64,000 nucleotides of DNA from Duganella sp. Root336D2 (GTDB lineage Bacteria > Pseudomonadota > Gammaproteobacteria > Burkholderiales > Burkholderiaceae_D), in NCBI RefSeq assembly GCF_001425005.1, contig NZ_LMDB01000036.1, forward strand, positions 124,001 to 188,000, read 5' to 3'. Under the pieces are notes generated by a model. It was given only the letters and a program-made list of their open reading frames with translations. It ran no database searches and was not told the origin of the DNA. Position numbers and translations under genes: made by a program. Of the stretch, positions 52,105-60,452 are shown one piece after another; position 1 is the stretch's first letter, and every line of letters starts with the position of its first letter.

Positions 52105-52518
52105 ATGTACACGGGCGGCTGTTTTTGCGGCGCAGTGCAGTACGAAGCAGACGCGCCGGTGTTGAATTGCACCTGGTGCCATTGCTCAATGTGCCGCCGC
52201 CTGTCCGGCGCGCCCAGCGTGGCCTGGTTCAGCGTGCCGCGCACCCAGTTTCGCTACGTGCGGGGCAAGCCCGCCATCTACCATTCCAGCCCCGGCGTGA
52301 CGCGCGAATTCTGCGGCACATGCGGCACCCATCTCACCTTCGCCGACGACAGCACACCGGGGGAAATTGACATCACCACTGCCAGCCTGGACGACCCTGA
52401 AGCGCTGCCGCCGCAAGACCACACCTTCGCCGACAACCGGTTGCACTGGGAGCCGATCTGCGACGACCTCCCACGCTACCGCCGCACGCGCCGCGACGGC
52501 GCCCTGGAACGCGCCTAG
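52105..52518 (+). CDS. GFA family (glutathione-dependent formaldehyde-activating-like) protein
   Basis: A 137-residue zinc protein of the Mss4-like fold. It has GGCFCGAVQYEADAP, NCTWCHCSMCRR and FCGTCGTHLTF, giving the cysteine pairs of both structural and catalytic zinc sites. Some members bind S-hydroxymethylglutathione, though the formaldehyde-activating role is disputed. Ends with a four-base overlap with the convergent hypothetical gene. Confidence 0.88.
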   Translation: MYTGGCFCGAVQYEADAPVLNCTWCHCSMCRRLSGAPSVAWFSVPRTQFRYVRGKPAIYHSSPGVTREFCGTCGTHLTFADDSTPGEIDITTASLDDPEALPPQDHTFADNRLHWEPICDDLPRYRRTRRDGALERA

Positions 52519-53069
52519 CTGCAACGCGATCTTGCGGACTGGTTTTTGAAATAGTCCGGATAGTACTTTGGGCAAATACAGTTTCTAGTGTCCTTGGGCG
52601 GATCTATTCGATCAAGAGTGGAATGGGCAAGCAGAGTCTCCAGTTTTTCAGCATCTAGGACATTCTTTTCAGTTACCGCGTAGTCGTCACCCAGCGAAAT
52701 CCTGATCTGGCCGGCTTCGCACCAAATGAAAACATTAACGTCCATGATCTGGCAACGACCAGGCTGCTGCATCCCAGTCGTGCCACCGACTAGAAATGGG
52801 AACTGCGCAAAGACATCTCCTGGATAGGAGACACCTAATTCGGGTTGTGGAGGCGGGACGTCGAACTTTGTTAGTTCAACACCTAGGTCTACTAGAAACG
52901 ATTCAAGTTGCTCGGTTGTCGCGTATGCAAACGCTGCATTTAACGAATCCCCGTCGTTTGCATGTCCACCGTAGGCTCTAAAAAACCGGAAAAACCTCAA
53001 CCGCTGAGCCCAGGCGCGCAATTCGTGCTCGGAATGCCCTTCAAATAGGTACTGTGTCCATCTGTCCAT
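52515..53069 (-). CDS. Hypothetical protein, immunity-island candidate
   Basis: A 184-residue soluble protein, no signal peptide, rich in aromatics (RLRFFRFFRAYGG near residue 24). A cysteine-containing C-terminal tail (NCICPKYYPDYFKNQ) is notable. I do not recognise the family. Base composition is lower in GC than the flanking core genes. GGAG lies four bases before the ATG. It starts a set of minus-strand orphan genes with similar composition. Confidence 0.6.
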   Translation of the reverse strand: MDRWTQYLFEGHSEHELRAWAQRLRFFRFFRAYGGHANDGDSLNAAFAYATTEQLESFLVDLGVELTKFDVPPPQPELGVSYPGDVFAQFPFLVGGTTGMQQPGRCQIMDVNVFIWCEAGQIRISLGDDYAVTEKNVLDAEKLETLLAHSTLDRIDPPKDTRNCICPKYYPDYFKNQSARSRCS

Positions 53070-53111
53070 TGGACTCCTTCAAAGCAAAAGGTCTGAAACT
53101 TACCTTGGGAT

Positions 53112-53957
53112 TCAAGTTTCATGCAATGCCCTAACCCGCTGCAGTCTGCACCAGGAAACAGCCCAACTGCCATCTTCATGGTAATGCAAGGTTGACTCAT
53201 ACAATCCTGGCTCAAGCCAGAGAAGCGCACCGCTGCCGCCAGTAGACAGATCGAGCAGGAGTCCAGGGCGAGAGGGCGCGGTATCTTTGTGGCAGATCGG
53301 CTTCGACAAATCACGCGCACTGTTTGGCGACCACGCCACTACAACCGGCCCCAGGGTCACTTCATATTGCAGGGTAGGGGCGGCATCACGCCATTCCGCG
53401 TTAAGCGCATGGTCAAATGCGTTCTGCGCATCCTCATCGCTATCGGCAAACTCCACTTGAGACAGAACCAGGGAGTCGCGCTTCTCGCCGAGATCAATGC
53501 GTACCATGCCGGGCCCTGCGCTCCACAAGTACCCAATCGCACTTTCGCCAAAGTGATGAATACCCTCGTCACCCAAGTTCCTGATGGCGTTGTCGTACTC
53601 GCTGTCTGGCGATAATGCAGCGTTCAAAGTTTTCCCATCAGGACGCATTGCGCGCCATGTGTCGTCAGTTCGGCCAATGACAGTTCCCGGCCAAAGTTTT
53701 TGGACCAGAGACATTAACTGTTCCCGCACCTCCGGTGGATTCGAAGTGGCGAGATATTGATGGCCGTGAGGACCGTTTGGCTGCCACTGCGCGGGCAGCT
53801 CTGTGATGAATTGCGACCAATAGTGCAATTCGGTAGCTTTCGAGGAATCAAATGGCTCGCAACCATGCCATTGCTCAAAATGCTCCAGGTTCGCGACAAG
53901 AACTGGACCGCCTTCACAGCCGATTTCCCCGCTCCAGGCGAGATTCTTATCATTCAT
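53112..53957 (-). CDS. Hypothetical protein, possible Imm21-type immunity protein
   Basis: A 281-residue soluble protein. The N-terminus (GCEGGPVLVANLEHFEQWHG) resembles the Imm21 pattern of a strand, GGP and a later WxG. A second region (IGYLWSAGPGMVRIDLGE) and a third (TGGSGALLWLEPGLYESTLH) look like repeated beta units, suggesting two or three related modules. Family assignment is tentative. Lower GC than core genes. Confidence 0.5.
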   Translation of the reverse strand: MNDKNLAWSGEIGCEGGPVLVANLEHFEQWHGCEPFDSSKATELHYWSQFITELPAQWQPNGPHGHQYLATSNPPEVREQLMSLVQKLWPGTVIGRTDDTWRAMRPDGKTLNAALSPDSEYDNAIRNLGDEGIHHFGESAIGYLWSAGPGMVRIDLGEKRDSLVLSQVEFADSDEDAQNAFDHALNAEWRDAAPTLQYEVTLGPVVVAWSPNSARDLSKPICHKDTAPSRPGLLLDLSTGGSGALLWLEPGLYESTLHYHEDGSWAVSWCRLQRVRALHET

Positions 53958-54011
53958 TGAAAGTAATTGAAGTCGTCAAAAAAGGTGCCATACCCAGCAC
54001 GCGGTCAGTGC

Positions 54012-54713
54012 TCAGGATTCGCTGGCAGAAAAGAACGAGCAGCCACTGCGCATGTTCACGACGCGGCCGTCAAGCGGGCTGTCGGCAGAAGTGCAAACTC
54101 CGTAATCCAGAAAATCTGCATCGCCATCAATGCGCAGCATTGATATGCAATCACTGCAATGCCCTACAAGTTCCTCGGTGGCTGGAATCCCCCAGCGCCG
54201 CGTCGTAGACAAAGCGTGTTCAAACTTCAGGTCCTCTTCCGGTGAGATACCAATAGCCTCGCCATCACCCACATATACGGTACCTCTGTCGCAACTGATC
54301 CAAGTCGCCCCCGGCATCCGCACGCTCCACTCGGAGACGTCAGTGCACATGGCCGCTGAAATCAGACGCTGGCCGTTCGAGAACTCAATCGCGAGCTCAG
54401 GCACCTGTCCCTCAATTGCTAAGCTTTTTATCGTGGTTCCGAGAAGTCCGTCCAAGCCGTCCTCAATCTGCGGACTGCTATTTGAACTGCCGTAAAGGAC
54501 TCTGCTGCCTTGTTCAACACGCCAATCCCAACTGATATAGATTGTCACATCACCGCTTTGGTAGCGTTGCTTAGGACGGCTCAAAGGCGCAAGCTGACCT
54601 AGCTCGAGAAAAATTGCCGAGCCATGACCTTTCCATGGTAACGAAACGGGGAGGTTGAAAGCGCTTTGAAGGAGGGTATTTGCCTCGGTGAGGGAAATCG
54701 ATGAACGTGCCAT
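54012..54713 (-). CDS. Hypothetical protein, 233 residues
   Basis: Soluble beta-rich protein beginning ISLTEANTLLQSAFNLPVSL and GHGSAIFLELGQL. Five cysteines in the C-terminal half (SCDRG, GHCSDC, GVCTS, SGCSFF) could bind metal. I do not recognise the family; the style is that of orphan immunity proteins. Lower GC than the core. The intergenic region upstream is shared with a small ORF. Confidence 0.6.
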   Translation of the reverse strand: MARSSISLTEANTLLQSAFNLPVSLPWKGHGSAIFLELGQLAPLSRPKQRYQSGDVTIYISWDWRVEQGSRVLYGSSNSSPQIEDGLDGLLGTTIKSLAIEGQVPELAIEFSNGQRLISAAMCTDVSEWSVRMPGATWISCDRGTVYVGDGEAIGISPEEDLKFEHALSTTRRWGIPATEELVGHCSDCISMLRIDGDADFLDYGVCTSADSPLDGRVVNMRSGCSFFSASES

Positions 54714-54744
54714 TTACTTACATTGAAAGATTTAGAGATAGAGA

Positions 54745-54858
54745 TCATAGCGATTGCGACGGGTGCATGATGGTCGCGTCGTTTGATCGCGCCAACGCAG
54801 TCAGGCTGCCAGGCGCCACGAGAACTAGCCGTATGAACCAAAGAAACTGCGTGCTCAT
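54745..54858 (-). CDS. Possible small secreted peptide, 37 residues
   Basis: A short ORF whose ATG is preceded by a strong GGAGGAG seven bases upstream. The peptide starts MSTQFLWFIRLVLVAPGSL, a hydrophobic signal-like segment, and ends in a hydrophilic stretch. It fills the 168-base gap between two orphan genes. Could be real or a remnant of a longer secreted protein. Confidence 0.3.
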   Translation of the reverse strand: MSTQFLWFIRLVLVAPGSLTALARSNDATIMHPSQSL

Positions 54859-54881
54859 GGACTTACTCCTCCACTATATCT

Positions 54882-55244
54882 TCACTTCTCCCTGATAAGC
54901 CGGGCCGTTAGTGAAAATCCCATAGCCAGCGTAATCAGGACTACGCAGGCTACGGCGAGACCCGGCCATCCTCCGTGGAACCATCGCATTGCGAACGAGA
55001 TGACATTCCAGGGGGCGATGAACAGGATACTCCCTGTCGCGAGATAAGCATTACGTCGCCACGTTTTCGCCATGGTGATGTGTGCGATGAAAAGCACGGC
55101 AAATGGACTGGCTAATAGCGCTGAGCCAATGGCATTGGAGATGGGAGCGCTGCGCCAGTCCAATGTCAAGAAGTTTGCCAGCGTGCATGTTACGAAGATG
55201 ATAGCGGTGATTCCGGCCAGCGGATGGAAGCGGTGCAGTTGCAT
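54882..55244 (-). CDS. Small integral membrane protein, hypothetical
   Basis: A 120-residue protein with four hydrophobic helices (about residues 10-28, 36-56, 68-85, 93-112) and basic ends (MQLHRFHPL; ARLIREK). No family recognised. Part of the lower-GC minus-strand orphan set; 22 bases separate it from the secreted hypothetical upstream. Confidence 0.6.
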   Translation of the reverse strand: MQLHRFHPLAGITAIIFVTCTLANFLTLDWRSAPISNAIGSALLASPFAVLFIAHITMAKTWRRNAYLATGSILFIAPWNVISFAMRWFHGGWPGLAVACVVLITLAMGFSLTARLIREK

Positions 55245-55266
55245 AGATTCACCTTGGACGTCTGCC

Positions 55267-55818
55267 TTATTTTTGGAAGCGCTCCATGTCTATCAGTTCG
55301 AAGTCGCCCATTTTTTGGAAAGTCGGAGCGAATGTTCCCCACAGCTCCTTCGTCGTGCCTGCGATCGAGACGACAGCGATGTCCATGCCGTCGCTGCCCC
55401 AGAAGAGTGAGTAGAGAATGTGGTGGGGACCTTCCACTGTTTCGAGACAAACGCGGGTGAACAGCCCTTGATCCTTCTCTGCGCAAGTGTGAAGGACCTG
55501 GACGCTCTTCTTCTTTTCCGCAACAAAGTCGAGGATGAATTCCTTGGCAGTCTTGCCGGTGCCTTCTTTGACGCCAACGAACGTCTGGACCCGGACCCCA
55601 GTGGTGTATGGACGATTACCGCTACTGTCTTCTCGCGAGATCGTCCACATATACATCGAGCCGTGGTGACCTTCGGAATAAAACCAGGACTTCGGGCGTT
55701 GAATCTTTCCGCCGGTAGGCTCGAGAACCTGCGTGACGAACTCGATTGGTGGCGACTCGGCGAACGCCGGGGGACCAAATGCAAGAATGGTGGTTGCGAA
55801 TAATGTCTTCAGGCGCAT
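55267..55818 (-). CDS. Secreted hypothetical protein, 183 residues
   Basis: Exported protein with signal peptide MRLKTLFATTILAFGPPAFA. The mature part is a mixed alpha/beta domain with two cysteines (LHTCAEKD, RVCLETVEG) likely joined by a disulfide. It resembles small periplasmic proteins of the PsbP or DUF1795 style in its strand pattern, but I cannot assign a family. Followed 22 bases later by the membrane protein gene. Confidence 0.6.
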   Translation of the reverse strand: MRLKTLFATTILAFGPPAFAESPPIEFVTQVLEPTGGKIQRPKSWFYSEGHHGSMYMWTISREDSSGNRPYTTGVRVQTFVGVKEGTGKTAKEFILDFVAEKKKSVQVLHTCAEKDQGLFTRVCLETVEGPHHILYSLFWGSDGMDIAVVSIAGTTKELWGTFAPTFQKMGDFELIDMERFQK

Positions 55819-55854
55819 AGGTTTCAGGGCACACCGGTAAAGTTATAAGCTAGT

Positions 55855-56133
55855 TTAGGCAGACTGCCATTTATCAATTTCCGCTTGCACCTCAGATGCT
55901 TCTTGAAGCGCAGACCGAAGCTCGCCCTCAGGCGTGAGCGCGGCGTTTTTCAAGATGTGCTTGACTTTTTGCACGATACTCGTGGCGCGCTCCACAAGCT
56001 CGCGCGGCGCGTTTGTTTCAAACCCGGTTTCGATCAACTCGTCGAAAGCATTACAAAACCGGGGTAATGAGTAAATGAATCGACCGATTCTTTCATAATC
56101 CAGCCGATCGTTCGAGGCGAGTCGTTCGTGCAC
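55855..56133 (-). CDS. Hypothetical helical protein, 92 residues
   Basis: A small all-helical, acidic protein (RLDYERIGRFIYSLPRFCNA; ERATSIVQKVKHILKNAAL; EASEVQAEIDKWQSA) with no signal peptide. It starts at GTG with only a weak upstream purine run. No family recognised. It lies directly downstream of the ECF sigma factor gene (14 bases after its stop), on the same strand. Confidence 0.5.
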   Translation of the reverse strand: MHERLASNDRLDYERIGRFIYSLPRFCNAFDELIETGFETNAPRELVERATSIVQKVKHILKNAALTPEGELRSALQEASEVQAEIDKWQSA

Positions 56134-56147
56134 AGTCTTTTTCCCTT

Positions 56148-57407
56148 TTAGCTGCAGCCGGCAGCTCTTGTCAGCAATAACTGGCGTTCCTGCTCATTCT
56201 GGGTGAGTTTCGCGGCGCGTTCGAATTCAAAGCGCGCTTCGGGCAGGCGGTTCAGCTTGAACAGGAAGTCGCCCCGCACGCTTGGCAGCAGGTGGTACTG
56301 CTTGAGCGCCGGCTCATCCACCAGTTGGTCTACCAGCTCCAGCCCGACCGCCGGCCCATAAGCCATGGCCAGCGCCACAGCGCGATTAAGTTCCACCACC
56401 GGCGAGGGGGCACGCGTGGCCAATGCAAGGTACAAGTCCGCGATCTGCTGCCAATCGGTGTCCTCGGCCCGTCGCGCGCGGGCGTGGCAGGAAGCGATGG
56501 CCGCTTGCAGCACATACGGCCCGGGTACGCGATCCAGGGCCTGCGCCCGCTGCAGCGCCGCCAGTCCGCGCCGGATCAGCATCTGGTCCCAGCGCGTGCG
56601 GTCCTGCTCCAGCAACAGCACCGGCTTGCCTTCGGCATCGGTGCGGGCGCGCGAGCGCGATGACTGGATCTCCATCAGCGCCACCAGGCCATGTACTTCC
56701 GGTTCGCCCGGCACCAGTTCGGCCAGGATGCGTCCCAGCCGCAGCGCTTCGTTGCACAGGGCAGGGCGCATCCAGTCGGCGCCAGCGCTGGCGGAATATC
56801 CCTCGTTATAGACCAGGTAGATCACCTGCAGCACTGCGCCGAGGCGCTCTTCCAGTTCGACGCCGCGCGGCACTTCGAACGGCACCTTGGCCTCGCCCAG
56901 CGTGCGCTTGGCGCGCACGATGCGCTGTGCCACGGTCGTTTCGGAGGCCAGGAAGGCGCGCGCGATTTCATCGGTCGTCAGGCCGCCCAGCAGGCGCAGG
57001 GTCAGCGCTACGCGCGCTTCCATGGTCAGCACCGGATGGCAGGAAATGAAGATCAGCCGCAGCAGGTCATCGCCGATATTGTCATCGAGTTCGCGCTCCA
57101 GGTCCGGCGCAGCATCCTGCAGCAAGCCTTCAATTTCGTAAGTCAGCTCGGGCTCTTTTTCGTGCACCAGTTTCTGGTGCCGAAGGTAGTCGAGTGCCTT
57201 GTTCTTCGCCGCCTGCATCAGCCAGGCGGCTGGCCGGTCGGGCGTGCCGTTCTCCGGCCAGGTTTCGAGCGCGCTGACCAGTGCATCCTGCGCCATTTCT
57301 TCCGCCAGCGCGACGTCGCGCAGCATGCGTGTCAGGACTGCGATGATCTTTGCTTCTTCAATGCGCCAGACAGCGTCGATGGCGCGGTGGATGCTGTTGT
57401 CGTTCAT
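56148..57407 (-). CDS. ECF42-type RNA polymerase sigma factor (DUF6596 C-terminal domain)
   Basis: A 419-residue extracytoplasmic-function sigma factor. Region 2 is in residues 20-90 (AEEMAQDALVSALETWPENG, KNKALDYLRHQK), region 4 around residues 125-175 (TTDEIARAFLASETTVAQRI) and a long C-terminal tetratrico-like DUF6596 part has the ECF42 strings GPYVLQAAIASCHARA and TDWQQIADLYLAL and SPVVELNRAVALAMAYGP. ECF42 genes usually sit beside DGPF/YCII genes; here these lie 2 kb away. No anti-sigma gene seen. Confidence 0.93.
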   Translation of the reverse strand: MNDNSIHRAIDAVWRIEEAKIIAVLTRMLRDVALAEEMAQDALVSALETWPENGTPDRPAAWLMQAAKNKALDYLRHQKLVHEKEPELTYEIEGLLQDAAPDLERELDDNIGDDLLRLIFISCHPVLTMEARVALTLRLLGGLTTDEIARAFLASETTVAQRIVRAKRTLGEAKVPFEVPRGVELEERLGAVLQVIYLVYNEGYSASAGADWMRPALCNEALRLGRILAELVPGEPEVHGLVALMEIQSSRSRARTDAEGKPVLLLEQDRTRWDQMLIRRGLAALQRAQALDRVPGPYVLQAAIASCHARARRAEDTDWQQIADLYLALATRAPSPVVELNRAVALAMAYGPAVGLELVDQLVDEPALKQYHLLPSVRGDFLFKLNRLPEARFEFERAAKLTQNEQERQLLLTRAAGCS

Positions 57408-57478
57408 GCAGCTACTTTACCATCAAGGCCATGGCTGCGTGATAAACTCGGCAACTTTTCCAATAATGTATCAGGGCG

Positions 57479-58471
57479 ATGAAGAAGAACGTAGCGACAA
57501 TCCGTGATGTGGCAGCCGCCGCAGGGGTATCCACTGCCACGGTTTCCAAGTTCGTCAACGGGGCGCAGCGCTTCTCGCCTGCGGTCGAAGCCCGCCTTAC
57601 CTGCGTCATCGAGGAACTGGGCTACCGCTCCAACCCCATGGCGCAATCGATGATCACCGGCCGCACCAGGGCCATCGGCCTGTCGGTGCTGGACATCACG
57701 AACCCCCATTACGCAAGTGTTGTGAAAGGCGCCAACCGCGTGGCCCAGGCCCACGGCTACACCTTGCTGCTGGTCGATACCGAAGAAACGCCGGAGCGCG
57801 AGCGGCAGTTGCTGGAAGCCCTGAGCCGGCGCGTGGACGGCATGATCGTCTATTCCCGCACACCGGAGGAGGAATTGGGCTGGCTGCTGGCGCTGGACCG
57901 TCCGTCTGTATTTTTCGGCCGCCCGGACTGCATACAGCTGCCCTCCGTGGCCAGTGACGACCAGCTGGGCGCCTTCATGGTCACGCGCCACCTGCTGGCA
58001 CAAGGCCACAAAAGCGTCGGCTATATGGGCTTTCCCAATTCGCGCCGCAATCCCGAGCGCATGGCAGGTGTGCGGGAAGCTCTCGCGGCGCAAGGCCTGG
58101 AGTTGAGTGAATTCGAAGCTGAAGCGCCTACTTCGATCGCAGGCGAGAAACTGTGTTCCTCGATCGTATTGGGCCGGCAGCCGCCCGACGCCCTGGTCTG
58201 TTTCAACGACCTGCTGGCGCTAGGCTTCATGAAAGCCGCGCAAACCTTGGGCTTCCGGGTTCCAAACGATATTTCCGTGGTCGGCTTCGACAATATCCAG
58301 TTTGGGAATTTCGTCTCGCCCGCCCTTACCAGCGTTGACCTGAATAGCGAACAAATGGGTGCAGCGGCGATGGAGAAACTCCTGGCATCGATCGAAGGCC
58401 AGGAAGTCGAGCCCCTTACGGTAATCAACGCGCAGCTTGTGCTGCGCGCCTCCACCGCAACGCGCGCCTGA
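57479..58471 (+). CDS. LacI family transcriptional regulator
   Basis: A 330-residue regulator: N-terminal LacI helix-turn-helix and hinge (TIRDVAAAAGVSTATVSKFV, then LGYRSNPMAQSM) and a sugar-binding-like domain (ITNPHYASVVKGANRVAQ; VVGFDNIQFGNFVSPALTSV). The target is not obvious, since no sugar-catabolism genes are adjacent. It sits between the sigma factor and the membrane gene and splits the ECF42-DGPF neighbourhood. Confidence 0.93.
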   Translation: MKKNVATIRDVAAAAGVSTATVSKFVNGAQRFSPAVEARLTCVIEELGYRSNPMAQSMITGRTRAIGLSVLDITNPHYASVVKGANRVAQAHGYTLLLVDTEETPERERQLLEALSRRVDGMIVYSRTPEEELGWLLALDRPSVFFGRPDCIQLPSVASDDQLGAFMVTRHLLAQGHKSVGYMGFPNSRRNPERMAGVREALAAQGLELSEFEAEAPTSIAGEKLCSSIVLGRQPPDALVCFNDLLALGFMKAAQTLGFRVPNDISVVGFDNIQFGNFVSPALTSVDLNSEQMGAAAMEKLLASIEGQEVEPLTVINAQLVLRASTATRA

Positions 58472-58472
58472 A

Positions 58473-59279
58473 TTATTTTTTTGCGCGCGAAGCGCTTCGT
58501 CTGCGCGGAGTCTTTTGAGCCTGCGCAGGGGGCGTTAGATAGACGACTATTCCGTTCGCGCGTTCATGGCGCCACACCGGCAAAATCCAGTGAATGAAAT
58601 CGCTGGCTGACCATGCGATAATTCCAATGCCCATCCAGGCAAGAGGTATCGCCACCAGTTCGTAGACCGGTTCCGCTTCAAAGTAGAAGATCCAGACAAG
58701 AAGTATAAGTGCCGGGTACAGCAAAGCGAGCCAGACGATGTAGCCGAGCAGGTTGTGCTCTCGACCTTCTTTGGCGCTGGGTCCCATGAAACAGGCGACT
58801 TCCCCACGCGTGAATAGATGCGATGCAATCGGTTCCCGCAGCCACTGGTCTTCCCGGCCCGAGATGCGCACGACGCGCCAGGTCAACAGGCAGGTCAAAT
58901 TCACTAAAATGAAGAACGCGCGCGCCGGTGCGGGCTGTGGGTCGAGAGTGAACGCAATAATCAAGGCCGGGGCCAGGCACGATAGCGCTGCAGGAAGCAT
59001 GAAAAGGGCGCCGATCAACACCATGCGTGTTACGTACCGTGCCGGAGTTTTCAGAAGTGATCCTATGACGAAGATACAAGGTGCCTGGGCAACCAGATAC
59101 TTGTACGCCGCCCAAACTTCGTCCCATCCAACTACAGGTATGGCCAGGGCTGCGCCGAAGGTGGCCATAAGGAGCCACCACCCAGCGCCAAGATGCCATA
59201 TGTTTTGTTTCTCGCTCATGCGCCATGTTGGCACTGGCGCGGGAGGGAGCCATTGATAATTGGCAAGAAGCCGTCGCAC
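58473..59279 (-). CDS. Multi-pass membrane protein, uncharacterised
   Basis: A 268-residue protein with about six hydrophobic segments and a basic C-terminal tail (KTPRRRSASRAKK). The start is uncertain: GTG 59279 gives an N-terminus RRLLANYQWLPPAPVPTWRM that looks conserved but has no clear ribosome site; ATG 59219 (MSEKQNIWHL) would be shorter. No family recognised. Convergent with the LacI gene, with one base between the two stops. Confidence 0.6.
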   Translation of the reverse strand: MRRLLANYQWLPPAPVPTWRMSEKQNIWHLGAGWWLLMATFGAALAIPVVGWDEVWAAYKYLVAQAPCIFVIGSLLKTPARYVTRMVLIGALFMLPAALSCLAPALIIAFTLDPQPAPARAFFILVNLTCLLTWRVVRISGREDQWLREPIASHLFTRGEVACFMGPSAKEGREHNLLGYIVWLALLYPALILLVWIFYFEAEPVYELVAIPLAWMGIGIIAWSASDFIHWILPVWRHERANGIVVYLTPPAQAQKTPRRRSASRAKK

Positions 59280-59303
59280 CGGGAGGCGCGACGGTGGTTT
59301 GCT

Positions 59304-60002
59304 TTAATTGGCGGAGGCGACCTTGCGCAGTTCTACTTCCATATCGCCCGGGTTAGGGTAGGGGTAGGACTTGACCCAGGCGATAACGTCATCGCGTGAC
59401 GCCGCATCTACCGCCCAATAGCCGGCAATCAGTTCCTTCACTTCGGCGAACGGACCGTCGGTGATGAAGGGTTTGCCGCCGCTGAACTTGACGCGCGCAC
59501 CGCGCGCGGTGGACTTCAAGCCTTCGCCCGACAATGCAATACCAGCGGCGACGCCGGCATTGTTGGCGCGGTTCATGATGTCGATCACCACGGCAGGCGG
59601 CTCGAAGTCCTGCTCCGCTACAGCATCGGAGCGCAGCAGGATGGCCCAGGCGGCATGCTTGGGCGCTTCGCCGGTGTCGAAGCCTACGCAGCCGCCGGGG
59701 CAGCCGGCTTCGCGCACTTCGACCACGGCGCAGCCTTCAGCATCGGCCGAGGGCCAGCGCGCAGCCAGTTCGCTGGCGGCGCGGCGGTCTTCGGCTTCGA
59801 TGAAGGTGAAACCGGCCACGCTCACGTCCGCAAACGGGCCTTCTTCGTACAGCCACTGGCCGTCGCGGCGGCGCATGCGCAAGCCGCCGTCGGCACTGGA
59901 GCGCAGCCATTTGGCACCCGGTACGGCCTGCACCAGTTCAGCGGACGGGAAGTTGTCCTTTTCCGACGCGGCGTCGGCCTTCCGAATAACCATGTACTGC
60001 AT
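59304..60002 (-). CDS. Two-domain YCII (DGPF) family protein
   Basis: A 232-residue protein made of two YCII modules. The N-terminal module (EEGPFADVSVAGFTFIEAED) is divergent; the C-terminal one is canonical (ITDGPFAEVKELIAGYW). The linker holds a cysteine cluster (EAGCPGGCVGF). DGPF proteins are partners of ECF42 sigma factors; their chemistry is unknown. GGAGA lies six bases before the ATG. 11 bases separate it from the next YCII gene. Confidence 0.88.
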   Translation of the reverse strand: MQYMVIRKADAASEKDNFPSAELVQAVPGAKWLRSSADGGLRMRRRDGQWLYEEGPFADVSVAGFTFIEAEDRRAASELAARWPSADAEGCAVVEVREAGCPGGCVGFDTGEAPKHAAWAILLRSDAVAEQDFEPPAVVIDIMNRANNAGVAAGIALSGEGLKSTARGARVKFSGGKPFITDGPFAEVKELIAGYWAVDAASRDDVIAWVKSYPYPNPGDMEVELRKVASAN

Positions 60003-60013
60003 TGAAGTCTCCT

Positions 60014-60439
60014 TTATACGGGCGCTGCGATCTTGCTCGCGATGCGCGCTTCCTGTTCACGCAGTTCAGGCGTGAACTCGGCGCCGAAATCCTCGGCCTC
60101 GAACACTTGGCGGATTTCGATATCTGAGTCGCTTTCCATCGGATTGGGGCAGCGCTTGACCCATTCGATGGCTTCAGCCAGCGACTTTACCTGAATCAGC
60201 CAGAAGCCCGCAATCAGCTCCTTGGTTTCCTGGAACGGGCCGTCGACGACGGTGCGTTTGCTGCCCGAGAAGTGCACGCGGGCGCCGCGCGAACTTGGGT
60301 GCAGGCCTTCGCCGGCCAGCAGCACGCCGGCATTCACCAGTTCCTCGTTGAACTTGCCCATGGCTTCGAGCAGTTCGGTTTTCGGCATCTTGCCCGCTTC
60401 GGAATCCGGGGTGGCTTTTACGATGAGCATGAATCGCAT
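60014..60439 (-). CDS. YCII/DGPF family protein
   Basis: A 141-residue single-module YCII protein (VVDGPFQETKELIAGFWLIQ; SLAEAIEWVKRCPNP). The conserved His/Asp pair of active YciI is represented by the DGPF aspartate. Its gene lies between the VOC gene and the two-module YCII gene on the same strand with short gaps (13 and 11 bases), forming a three-gene unit likely driven by the ECF42 sigma factor. Confidence 0.9.
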   Translation of the reverse strand: MRFMLIVKATPDSEAGKMPKTELLEAMGKFNEELVNAGVLLAGEGLHPSSRGARVHFSGSKRTVVDGPFQETKELIAGFWLIQVKSLAEAIEWVKRCPNPMESDSDIEIRQVFEAEDFGAEFTPELREQEARIASKIAAPV

Positions 60440-60452
60440 GTTGTCGGTCTCC

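Noticed and set aside
54701..54895. Plus-strand ORF of 64 codons (MNVPFTYIERF...)
   Set aside because: No ribosome site and it is antisense to the minus-strand orphan genes; the opposite-strand short ORF with GGAGGAG is the better candidate.
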